From the NCBI GenBank assembly GCA_020853375.1, contig JADYZA010000226.1, forward strand, positions 1 through 15,162: 15,162 nt of DNA, given 5' to 3'. How positions within the stretch are numbered: position 1 is the first letter of the stretch; the number at the start of each line of letters is the position of its first letter. Made by a program: the position numbers and the translations under genes. The DNA comes from Verrucomicrobiota bacterium. GTDB lineage: Bacteria; Verrucomicrobiota; Kiritimatiellia; Kiritimatiellales; Tichowtungiaceae. Below the pieces are notes generated by a model. The model was given only the letters and a program-made list of their open reading frames with translations. It had not been told where the DNA came from and ran no database searches. Shown one piece after another: positions 1 to 6,125 of the stretch.

Positions 1-6
1 AAACGC

Positions 7-36
7 TTGTCGGCGGCTGGGCGGCATGGATATATT
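7..36 (+). promoter_or_regulatory. Probable sigma70-type promoter of the tRNA-Ala gene
   Basis: A TTGTCG hexamer at 7-12 and a TATATT hexamer at 31-36 are separated by 18 bp, close to -35 and -10 consensus. Transcription would start about 43, roughly nine bases before the mature tRNA 5' end. The position directly in front of a tRNA gene supports the call. It rests on sequence match alone, and the window begins only six bases upstream, so other upstream elements cannot be judged. Confidence 0.5.
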
Positions 37-51
37 CCGAGCCTTCTTTTC

Positions 52-124
52 GGGGCGGTAGCTCAATTGGTAGAGCGCCACGTTCGCAACGTGGAGGTCG
101 AGGGTTCGATCCCCTTTCGCTCCA
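52..124 (+). tRNA. tRNA-Ala, anticodon CGC
   Basis: A complete 73-nt cloverleaf folds by eye. The acceptor stem is 52-58 with 117-123. The D stem is GCTC/GAGC at 61-64 and 73-76. The anticodon stem is CCACG/CGTGG at 78-82 and 90-94, and the T stem is 100-104 with 112-116 around a TTCGATC loop. The anticodon loop TTCGCAA puts CGC at 85-87, which reads alanine codon GCG. Base pair 3:70 is G:T (G54 with T121), the universal alanine identity determinant, and this independently confirms the amino acid. The discriminator is A124. The 3' CCA is not encoded: the next bases are CAA. The integrase gene lies just downstream, so this tRNA is the likely integration target and keeps its sequence after insertion. 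Confidence 0.97.
100..124 (+). other. Putative left attachment site (attL) in the tRNA-Ala 3' end
   Basis: Tyrosine integrases of this kind commonly recombine in the T-arm and acceptor stem at a tRNA 3' end, with the int gene adjacent, as here (int starts 153 bases past the tRNA). The core is placed on the T arm to discriminator base by analogy only. No second copy of the tRNA 3' end occurs in the window, so the partner repeat (attR) must lie beyond it, and the exact core boundaries cannot be set from one end. Confidence 0.5.
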
Positions 125-130
125 CAATCC

Positions 131-164
131 ATCTCCTTGGTATTCAGCACCATGGAGATTTTTT
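131..164 (+). terminator. Rho-independent terminator of the tRNA-Ala gene
   Basis: ATCTCC at 131-136 pairs with GGAGAT at 154-159, and after a single T:T mismatch TGG (138-140) pairs with CCA (150-152) around a nine-base loop. A run of T follows at 159-164. It begins seven bases after the tRNA 3' end, a normal place for tRNA termination. If the attachment core is the tRNA 3' end, this terminator is already inside the mobile element. Confidence 0.75.
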
Positions 165-192
165 GTTTTCTGGTTCGTCTCTGATTCGCGGG

Positions 193-212
193 AAGTGTGG
201 CAAAAGTGTGGC
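193..212 (+). repeat. Tandem direct repeat in the integrase leader
   Basis: AAGTGTGGC occurs at 193-201 and again at 204-212, an 11-bp period of about one helical turn. Short direct repeats spaced by a helical turn between an attachment site and int are typical of arm-type integrase or excisionase binding sites. That role is inferred, not shown. Confidence 0.5.
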
Positions 213-215
213 TTT

Positions 216-229
216 GCCCCGTTTGATTT
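216..229 (+). repeat. Left copy of a 14-bp direct repeat flanking the integrase gene
   Basis: GCCCCGTTTGATTT occurs here, upstream of the integrase start, and again exactly at 1600-1613 just past its stop codon. In the second copy the last bases form the left arm and loop of the integrase terminator hairpin. The 9-mer core GTTTGATTT recurs at 13514-13522, 13766-13774 and 13957-13965. Function is unknown; integrase/excisionase binding or a trace of gene duplication are options. Confidence 0.5.
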
Positions 230-234
230 CCCGC

Positions 235-270
235 CTTGTTACATAACAACGCACTGCGTTTAACAAGGAG
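235..270 (+). promoter_or_regulatory. Integrase leader with competing inverted repeats overlapping the ribosome-binding site
   Basis: TTGTTA at 236-241 is the inverse of TAACAA at 244-249. The slightly longer CTTGTTA at 235-241 is also the inverse of TAACAAG at 261-267. The last arm overlaps the Shine-Dalgarno AAGGAG (265-270), which sits six bases before the integrase ATG. The left arm can pair with only one partner, so two mutually exclusive hairpins are possible and the longer one would cover the start of the ribosome-binding site. As DNA, the closely spaced palindrome could equally be a repressor operator. A TTGTTA-type inverted repeat also appears at 13694-13720. Confidence 0.45.
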
Positions 271-276
271 CGGATC

Positions 277-1572
277 ATGGGACTGGAACTGAGAAGAGAT
301 GCAGATCATAACCTTCGTTCGAAATGGTGGTATGGACGTTACACCGTGAACGGCAAGCGGCGATTCATCAATCTGGACGTTGAAGTGCAGGGCAAACCGC
401 CTGCCGATATTCGTCACGCAGGAAGCACCGCGTTTGAGTGTTCCCGGGCGTTGGCGCAGGCAAAACTGAATGAGCTCATTCGTGACGCAACCAGTCATAA
501 GTCCGCTGAAAAGCATTTGCAGGAACTCTATGAACTCAAAGCGGGTAAATCGATTGAACGGGTGCCGGTAGCCGATATATCCGCGCACTGGTTGTTGATT
601 CCGACCCGCCGGGAAAGATCAGCCTCATGGGAAAGAACCCAATGCTCCACGCTGAAGGATTTCAGCGACTACATCAAAAATAACCATCCTGCCGCACAGT
701 ACATTTCACAGATCACTCCGAAAATGGCTCGTGAATGGTTGCACAGCCTCGAAATCAAAAAATATGCCGCCGCCACTTACAACGACAAGCTGCACCTGCT
801 GAAAGGTTTCTTTGAGCGCATCGGCCACGAAGCCGGGGTTATTAAAAATCCCTTCTCCGGCTGTCCGACCAAAATCAAGAAAACGATGCACCGCCAGCCC
901 TTCACGCAGGACGAGCTCAACGCGATTCTAACTCATTGTGATGAGCTAACCCGTCCGGTCGTTATGACCGCCATGTGTACCGCCATGCGGCGCGGTGACT
1001 GCTCCATGCTCAAATGGGAATCCGTCGATCTGGAAAACGGATTCATTTCGGTGAAGACCTCCAAGACCGGCGAACTGGCTGAAATTCCTTTGTTTCCGCG
1101 GTTGCGGGCCGAGCTGGAACAGCTTCCCCGTGTGAGTGAATACGTGTTTCCCGAAGCGGCGGCTATGTACAAAACCAGCATCCACGGCCTGTCATGGCGA
1201 TTTAAGAAGGCGCTCAAGGCGGCTGAAATCAAAGAAACCGTAGTTGCGCGGGACGATGCCCGCCATAAGGCCAGCGTGAAGGATTTTCACTCATTGCGGA
1301 CAACGTGGATCACCATGGCTCTGTCGGCGGGTGTTCCGATGGAGCTGGTACGTCGCGTCACCGGCCATTCCACCGTTGAAGTCGTGCTGAAACACTACTT
1401 CCGTCCCGGACGCGAAGCCTTTCGCACGGCGCTCGAAACCGCCATGCCGCACATGCTCACCGGCGGCGCGACTCCGGCAAAAGCTATCCAAGCCGTTCAG
1501 GTGCGCCCAGACCTAATCCATGAACAACAGCTCAAAAAGGTCGAAGGACTGGCTGCCACCGTTGCCGCCTGA
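277..1572 (+). CDS. int: Tyrosine recombinase (phage/island-type integrase)
   Basis: This 431-residue protein catalyses site-specific integration and excision of the element at the tRNA-Ala gene. The N-terminal part (about 1-90) is basic, as in arm-binding domains. A core-binding SAM-like region covers roughly 95-195, and the catalytic domain about 205-385. Visible catalytic residues are Arg238 in AMRRGD, Lys263 in the SKTG turn, His338 and Arg341 in HSLR, His364 in TGH, and the nucleophile Tyr374 in KHYF. All expected active-site positions are present, so the enzyme looks functional. The start is supported by AAGGAG at 265-270, six bases before ATG. The alanine-rich 40-residue tail past the catalytic Tyr is unusual but not disruptive. 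The gene reads away from the tRNA and ends at its own terminator, so it is transcribed alone. The family is certain; the att specificity is inferred from position. Confidence 0.95.
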   Translation: MGLELRRDADHNLRSKWWYGRYTVNGKRRFINLDVEVQGKPPADIRHAGSTAFECSRALAQAKLNELIRDATSHKSAEKHLQELYELKAGKSIERVPVADISAHWLLIPTRRERSASWERTQCSTLKDFSDYIKNNHPAAQYISQITPKMAREWLHSLEIKKYAAATYNDKLHLLKGFFERIGHEAGVIKNPFSGCPTKIKKTMHRQPFTQDELNAILTHCDELTRPVVMTAMCTAMRRGDCSMLKWESVDLENGFISVKTSKTGELAEIPLFPRLRAELEQLPRVSEYVFPEAAAMYKTSIHGLSWRFKKALKAAEIKETVVARDDARHKASVKDFHSLRTTWITMALSAGVPMELVRRVTGHSTVEVVLKHYFRPGREAFRTALETAMPHMLTGGATPAKAIQAVQVRPDLIHEQQLKKVEGLAATVAA

Positions 1573-1599
1573 GTAGGGCGGTGAAACAAGGTGAGCAGA

Positions 1600-1613
1600 G
1601 CCCCGTTTGATTT
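1600..1613 (+). repeat. Right copy of the 14-bp direct repeat flanking the integrase gene
   Basis: GCCCCGTTTGATTT matches 216-229 without a mismatch. The two copies bracket the integrase gene at a distance of 1384 bp. This copy overlaps the terminator hairpin. Confidence 0.5.
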
Positions 1614-1625
1614 ATCAAACTTTTT
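1605..1625 (+). terminator. Rho-independent terminator after int
   Basis: GTTTGA (1605-1610) and TCAAAC (1615-1620) form a perfect 6-bp stem with a TTTA loop, followed by five T residues (1621-1625). It lies 33 bases past the integrase stop, between two convergent genes. On the minus strand no T run follows the hairpin, so it probably serves only the integrase transcript. The left arm is part of the 14-bp repeat shared with 216-229. Confidence 0.7.
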
Positions 1626-1658
1626 GAAAAAATAGTTTAGAAAATTTTCAGTGGGGCA

Positions 1659-2813
1659 TCATTTGGACTGTAGTAGCCGTTGAGCGGCGCCGGTTCGGGT
1701 CAGTTCATGCAGGACTTCTTCCGTGGCGGCGTGATATTTTTTGAGAAGCCGGACAAAGGTTTTGAATCCTGGTGCGCCGATGCGCACTAACTCCTGACGA
1801 TCAGACTTAATTTCAGCGAAGTCCGGCGTCCATTTCACGCCATTTTGAAGAAGCAACTCGAACATTCCATCACTGAAACAAGCGCTTTCTGCACTGCGGT
1901 AGGAGTAGTCGTTTTTACCGTGTCTAATCTCCTGCATCAGCAGATGACTGAACAGAAAACGAATGAGACTTCCAATGAGAGCGGACTTTTGATCCGTGTT
2001 CAGCCGTTTAAGAAACCCGGCGTCGATGAGAAGTTTCAGCGTTTCAGGTTTGCGTGATTCGAGCGCGGCCTCCAGAAATTTGACCGCATGATCTGCCGTC
2101 GGATTCATTTTCCCGATCTTCTCCATCATCCACGTCCACCCCTGACGCAAGGCGATTTCAACCGCGCACCGGTCATAGTAATCGATTTCCTCCACCTCCA
2201 GAATTTGCGGCCCCGGCTCAAACGGATCGGCCCCGGCCCAAAGCATCAGCGAAACCCACTTCTGACTTTGCTCTTTCGTATGAAACCGCAAGGCGATATT
2301 CAACTGCCGATTCCAATCCGGAAACCGCTCCTCGTATTCCTTATAAATTCTCAGGGCGGTCCGGATTTTATACTTAAAGGCGTACGCGATCGGATTATCG
2401 GTCTTCGTGTCGGCCCCGCGCTCGACAAAATAGCGCATAATATTCGTGTCCCAGGTGTCGAACACCCGCCACATGGGGACATCGCGAATATCAGCCCCGT
2501 GCTTCACCAGCAGCTCAACCAAATCCAGACGTCTCTGGCATACAGCATCTTCGATCGCGCAAAATCCGCCGAACCCGCCGTGTCTTGGCTCTGACGTATT
2601 GGCTCCGCCCTCCAGCAGCACTTGAACCAGACTGTGAAACCCCAACCCGACGGCAATCTCCAGCGGCCCTTGCGTCCGCTGGCGGGCCGGAACGGGCGGC
2701 GGGGGATTCACCGGCTTACCGGCGGCGATCCACTCCTGCACCTCGAAAAGCTTGCCCTGCCGGCAGAGATCGAGCAGAGGCTTCATCTCCTCTCTATTGG
2801 CGAAACGGCTCAT
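1659..2813 (-). CDS. Ankyrin-repeat protein
   Basis: This 384-residue soluble protein is built of ankyrin-like helical repeats. Clear units are PLEIAVGLGFHSLVQVLLEGGAN near residues 51-73 and AIEDAVCQRRLDLVELLVKHGAD near 86-108, with degenerate ones ending in FVERGAD, LMLWAGADP, LLIDAGF and LLLQNGV. Ankyrin repeats mediate protein-protein contacts. No enzymatic domain, signal peptide or membrane segment is visible, so the partner and process are unknown. It is the only minus-strand gene in the window, convergent with int and divergent from the hsd operon, and thus probably has its own promoter in 2814-2967. No Shine-Dalgarno is seen before the ATG at 2813. An upstream ATG at 2818 hits a stop at once. 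It could be an accessory defence, anti-defence or host-interaction gene; its place as island cargo does not decide between these. Confidence 0.85.
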   Translation of the reverse strand: MSRFANREEMKPLLDLCRQGKLFEVQEWIAAGKPVNPPPPVPARQRTQGPLEIAVGLGFHSLVQVLLEGGANTSEPRHGGFGGFCAIEDAVCQRRLDLVELLVKHGADIRDVPMWRVFDTWDTNIMRYFVERGADTKTDNPIAYAFKYKIRTALRIYKEYEERFPDWNRQLNIALRFHTKEQSQKWVSLMLWAGADPFEPGPQILEVEEIDYYDRCAVEIALRQGWTWMMEKIGKMNPTADHAVKFLEAALESRKPETLKLLIDAGFLKRLNTDQKSALIGSLIRFLFSHLLMQEIRHGKNDYSYRSAESACFSDGMFELLLQNGVKWTPDFAEIKSDRQELVRIGAPGFKTFVRLLKKYHAATEEVLHELTRTGAAQRLLQSK

Positions 2814-2967
2814 GTCATTTTTATGCGCTGAAGCGGTGCGAGGGTCAACTGTAACTGGTGCCGGACAAAGCAGGCACTTCGACTTTTAAAAACGCCGCGC
2901 TTCCACCCGCTGGATAAATCCGGTAGAAAAGTTTCCAATCTTTGGAAAATTCTGGAAGGAAGTCGGT
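2814..2967. promoter_or_regulatory. Divergent intergenic region with a TTTCCAA-N3-TTGGAAA palindrome
   Basis: This 154-bp spacer must hold the promoters for the ankyrin gene (minus) and for the seven-gene defence operon (plus). The clearest element is a perfect 7-bp inverted repeat, TTTCCAA (2932-2938) and TTGGAAA (2942-2948) with a 3-bp spacer, ending 19 bases before the hsdM ATG. Its form suits a dimeric repressor operator that would control the whole operon. It could instead be a short RNA hairpin in the leader. The hsdM Shine-Dalgarno (GGAAGGAAG) lies at 2954-2962. No convincing -35/-10 pair could be assigned on either strand. Confidence 0.5.
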
Positions 2968-5094
2968 ATGGCTATGGAAACGCATTCTCAAATGGCCAAT
3001 TTCATCTGGGGAATCTGCAATCTGCTTCGGGGGCCATACAAGCGGAATGAATATCGCAAGGTCATCCTACCGCTAACGGTGTTGAGACGCTTTGACTGCA
3101 TCCTCGCTCCGACTAAGGCCGCCGTGCTGAAAGAGCACGCCGCCATCAAGGCCAAGCCGGAAAACATCATACGGCACAAACTTTCAGAGATCACCGAGCA
3201 TCCGTTCTATAACCTGTCCAAGCTCGACTTCGCCCGGCTGCTGGATGACCCGAACCAGCTCGCGCCGAACCTCAACAGCTACATCAACGGGTTTTCCCCT
3301 AACGTCCGCGCCATTATGGAGCGGTTCGACTTCGGCACGCAGATCGCCAAGATGGCCGATAAAGACCTGCTCTACCTCGTCATCAAGAAGTTTGCCGCCA
3401 TTGATTTGTCACCGGAGCACGTCGATCCCCTGCAAATGGGGTACATTTTTGAGGAACTCATCCGGATCGGTGCGGAACAATCCAACGAAGAGGCCGGAGA
3501 GCATTTCACTCCGCGCGAAGTGATCAAACTGATGGTCAATCTGCTACTTGCCCCCGAAAAAGACCTTGCTCGCAGCCATGTGGTGAAAACCATCTATGAT
3601 CCGGCCTGTGGAACCGGCGGGATGCTGTCCGTTGCCGAGAAATACATTCGCGATCTCAACACCGACGCCCAGCCCAAGCTCTTCGGTCAGGACTGGAACG
3701 ACGAAGCGTGGGCCGTCTGCAAATCCGACATGCTTATCAAAGGCGAAGACGCAGACAACATCATCCGCGACGACACCTTCACCAAAGACGGCTTCGCTTC
3801 CGGCAACGCCGAAGACCGTCCTTCCAAATTCGACTACATGCTCGCCAATCCGCCCTTTGGCGTGGAATGGAAACAGCAGCAACGCTACATCGAACAGGAG
3901 CGCGACACCCTTGGATTCAGCGGGCGCTTTGGCGCAGGCACGCCCCGTGTGAATGACGGCGCACTCCTTTTCCTCCAGCACATGCTGTCGAAAATGCGCG
4001 CCCCGCAGGACGGCGGCAGCCGCCTCGCCATCGTCTTTAACGGCTCACCGCTATTCACCGGCGATGCTGGCGGCGGCGAAAGCGAAATCCGCCGCTGGAT
4101 CATCGAGAACGACTGGCTGGAAGCGATTGCCGCTTTGCCCGAACAGCTTTTCTACAACACCGGCATTTCCACCTATCTCTGGGTGCTCACCAACCGCAAA
4201 GAAAAACCCCGTAAAGGCAAGGTACAGCTCATTGATGCCCGCCCGTTCTGGGTGCAGATGGAAAAAAGCCTCGGCAACAAACGCCGCCGTATCGGCGACC
4301 CTTCCGACAAAGAGAAAGACCCCGACCATATCGGCGATCTCACCAAAATCTTCGGTAACTTCAAAGACGGCGAAACCCGAACCTTTACCGAAGAAGACCC
4401 CATCACTCACCAACCTATTCAGCGCCAGCGCATCGTCAGCAAGATTTTCGACAACGAAGACTTCGGTTATAACAAGATCACCGTTGACCGCCCGTTGCGG
4501 CTGAACTTTCAGGCCAGCGCCGAGCGCATTGTCCTGCTCGACGACGAAAGCGGATTCAAAAACCTCGCTTCCAGTGCGAAGAAAGACCCCGCCGTCCGCC
4601 AGCAGGAAATCGAAGAAGGCCAAAAGCGGCAGGAAGAAATCCGCGAACTGCTCCGCGCCTTCGGCAAAGCCACCAAAGAAAAACTGTTCAAGGATCGGAA
4701 GGCATTTCTCACCGAACTGCGCAAACTCGACCGCGAGCGCGACGCACACCTGAGCGCCCCGGAACTCAAAGCCGTGCTGTCCGCCATCGGCGAGCGCGAC
4801 GAAACCGCCGAAATCTGCCGCAACAAAGACGGACAGCCCGAAGCGGACTCCGATCTGCGCGACACCGAAACCGTGCCGCTCAAGGAAAGCATCGAAGAAT
4901 ACTTCAAGCGCGAAGTGCTGCCCCATGTGCCTGATGCGTGGATTGATACAACCAAAACCAAGGTTGGCTACGAAATCCCGCTCAACCGCCACTTCTACCG
5001 CTACGAACCGCCGCGCCCGCTGGAAATCATCGAGACCGACATCAAACGCCTCGAAGACGACATCATGAAAATGCTCAAGGAGGTCACGGCATGA
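2968..5094 (+). CDS. hsdM: Type I restriction-modification DNA methyltransferase subunit HsdM
   Basis: HsdM transfers methyl from S-adenosylmethionine to N6 of adenine in the bipartite target chosen by HsdS, protecting host DNA and forming the core of the restriction complex. An N-terminal HsdM helical domain covers about 5-140. The methyltransferase fold follows, with SAM-binding motif DPACGTGG at 211-218 and catalytic motif NPPF at 294-297, both intact. At 708 residues it is longer than classical ~500-residue enzymes. The extra C-terminal part (from about 520) is charged and helical, with probable coiled coil around 530-600, as in the long HsdM subfamily. The start is chosen for the Shine-Dalgarno at 2954-2962; a second in-frame ATG lies two codons later. 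It is the first gene of the defence operon, and its stop overlaps the next start as ATGA. Confidence 0.96.
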   Translation: MAMETHSQMANFIWGICNLLRGPYKRNEYRKVILPLTVLRRFDCILAPTKAAVLKEHAAIKAKPENIIRHKLSEITEHPFYNLSKLDFARLLDDPNQLAPNLNSYINGFSPNVRAIMERFDFGTQIAKMADKDLLYLVIKKFAAIDLSPEHVDPLQMGYIFEELIRIGAEQSNEEAGEHFTPREVIKLMVNLLLAPEKDLARSHVVKTIYDPACGTGGMLSVAEKYIRDLNTDAQPKLFGQDWNDEAWAVCKSDMLIKGEDADNIIRDDTFTKDGFASGNAEDRPSKFDYMLANPPFGVEWKQQQRYIEQERDTLGFSGRFGAGTPRVNDGALLFLQHMLSKMRAPQDGGSRLAIVFNGSPLFTGDAGGGESEIRRWIIENDWLEAIAALPEQLFYNTGISTYLWVLTNRKEKPRKGKVQLIDARPFWVQMEKSLGNKRRRIGDPSDKEKDPDHIGDLTKIFGNFKDGETRTFTEEDPITHQPIQRQRIVSKIFDNEDFGYNKITVDRPLRLNFQASAERIVLLDDESGFKNLASSAKKDPAVRQQEIEEGQKRQEEIRELLRAFGKATKEKLFKDRKAFLTELRKLDRERDAHLSAPELKAVLSAIGERDETAEICRNKDGQPEADSDLRDTETVPLKESIEEYFKREVLPHVPDAWIDTTKTKVGYEIPLNRHFYRYEPPRPLEIIETDIKRLEDDIMKMLKEVTA

Positions 5095-6125
5095 GTGCTG
5101 GAAAACAACCGGAAAATGGATCGCTGATTGTTTACCGTACCGACGACGGGCAAACGGAGATTCAGCTCAAGACGGCGGACGGCTCCGCATGGCTTAATCA
5201 GAGCGAAATGGCGGAACTTTTTGACACGACCAAACAGAACATAAGTCTCCACATTAAGAACATCTTAGACGAGGGCGAGCTCCCGGCAGAAGCAACTGTC
5301 AAGGAATCCTTGACGGTTCAACCGGAAGGAGCCCGGAAGGTTCAGCGGAAAACCTTTTTATACAACCTCTACATGATTCTGGCGGTCGGCTATCGCGTCC
5401 GTTCGCCGCGCGGCACACAGTTCCGGCAATGGGCCACCGCCCATTTGGCGGAGTATCTCGTCAAGGGCTTTGTCATGGACGACAAGCGGCTGAAAAACCC
5501 CGGCGGCTGGGACTACTTCGACGAACTGCTGGCCCGCATCCGCGACATCCGTGCCTCGGAAAAACGGTTCTATCAGAAAGTACGCGACCTCTTCGCCCTC
5601 AGCGCCGACTACCGCCCGGACGACCGCGCCGCCCAGCTCTTTTTTGCCGAAGCACAGAACAAACTGCTGTTCGCCGTCACCGGCCAGACCGCCGCCGAAC
5701 TGGTGGTGGCCCGCGCCGATCCGGAAGCCCCCAATATGGCGCTCACCAACTGGAGCGGAGCGCGCGTCCGCAAACATGATGTCATCGTGGCCAAGAACTA
5801 CCTGACCGCCGACGAAGTGGACACGCTCAACCGGCTGGTAGTCATCTTTCTGGAGCAGGCCGAACTGCGCGTCAAAGAACGCAAACAGCTCACCCTCGAC
5901 TACTGGCGGCAGAATGTGGATCGCCTGCTGGAGTTCAACGAAAAAGCCGTACTGGCTCACGCCGGAGCGGTTTCGCACGAAGCCATGCAGCGCATCGCGC
6001 AGGAACGCTACGAAACCTTCGACGAAAACCGCCGCCTTGCCGACGCCAAACAGGCCGACGCCGAAGACCTCAGCGAACTCGAGCAGATTGAAAAAGCGCT
6101 GGAAAATAAAAAGGGGACGCCGTGA
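5091..6125 (+). CDS. RhuM-family protein
   Basis: This 344-residue protein resembles the RhuM family, first named from a Salmonella pathogenicity island; the biochemical role is not established. A helix-turn-helix-like segment is visible at about 34-64 (WLNQSEMAELFDTT followed by a recognition-like helix), which suggests DNA or nucleoprotein binding. A conserved central block around 88-140 contains the FLYNLYMILAVGYRV and RGTQFRQWAT stretches typical of the family, and the C-terminal third is charged and helical. It starts inside the hsdM stop codon (ATGA at 5091-5094), with a near-perfect AAGGAGG at 5077-5083 promising strong translation, and overlaps hsdS by four bases. RhuM genes are often found with type I restriction genes, so a regulatory or accessory role is plausible but unproven. 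Confidence 0.88.
   Translation: MSAGKQPENGSLIVYRTDDGQTEIQLKTADGSAWLNQSEMAELFDTTKQNISLHIKNILDEGELPAEATVKESLTVQPEGARKVQRKTFLYNLYMILAVGYRVRSPRGTQFRQWATAHLAEYLVKGFVMDDKRLKNPGGWDYFDELLARIRDIRASEKRFYQKVRDLFALSADYRPDDRAAQLFFAEAQNKLLFAVTGQTAAELVVARADPEAPNMALTNWSGARVRKHDVIVAKNYLTADEVDTLNRLVVIFLEQAELRVKERKQLTLDYWRQNVDRLLEFNEKAVLAHAGAVSHEAMQRIAQERYETFDENRRLADAKQADAEDLSELEQIEKALENKKGTP

Noticed and set aside
7..246. 79-codon open frame across the left end
   Set aside because: It runs straight through the tRNA-Ala gene and its terminator, has no ribosome-binding site, and its protein is not recognisable.
1640..1649. GAAAATTTTC palindrome between int and the ankyrin gene
   Set aside because: A short A+T palindrome with no loop in an A+T-rich spacer between convergent genes; too likely by chance to be called a site.
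2585..2854. Plus-strand open frames opposite the start of the ankyrin gene
   Set aside because: They are antisense to a protein with clear ankyrin repeats and have compositionally biased, unrecognisable products.
4051..4992. 313-codon minus-strand open frame, plus other long minus-strand frames opposite hsdM, rhuM and hsdR
   Set aside because: They lie wholly within well-identified plus-strand genes. G+C-rich third positions keep the antisense frames open, and the translations are low-complexity with no domain.
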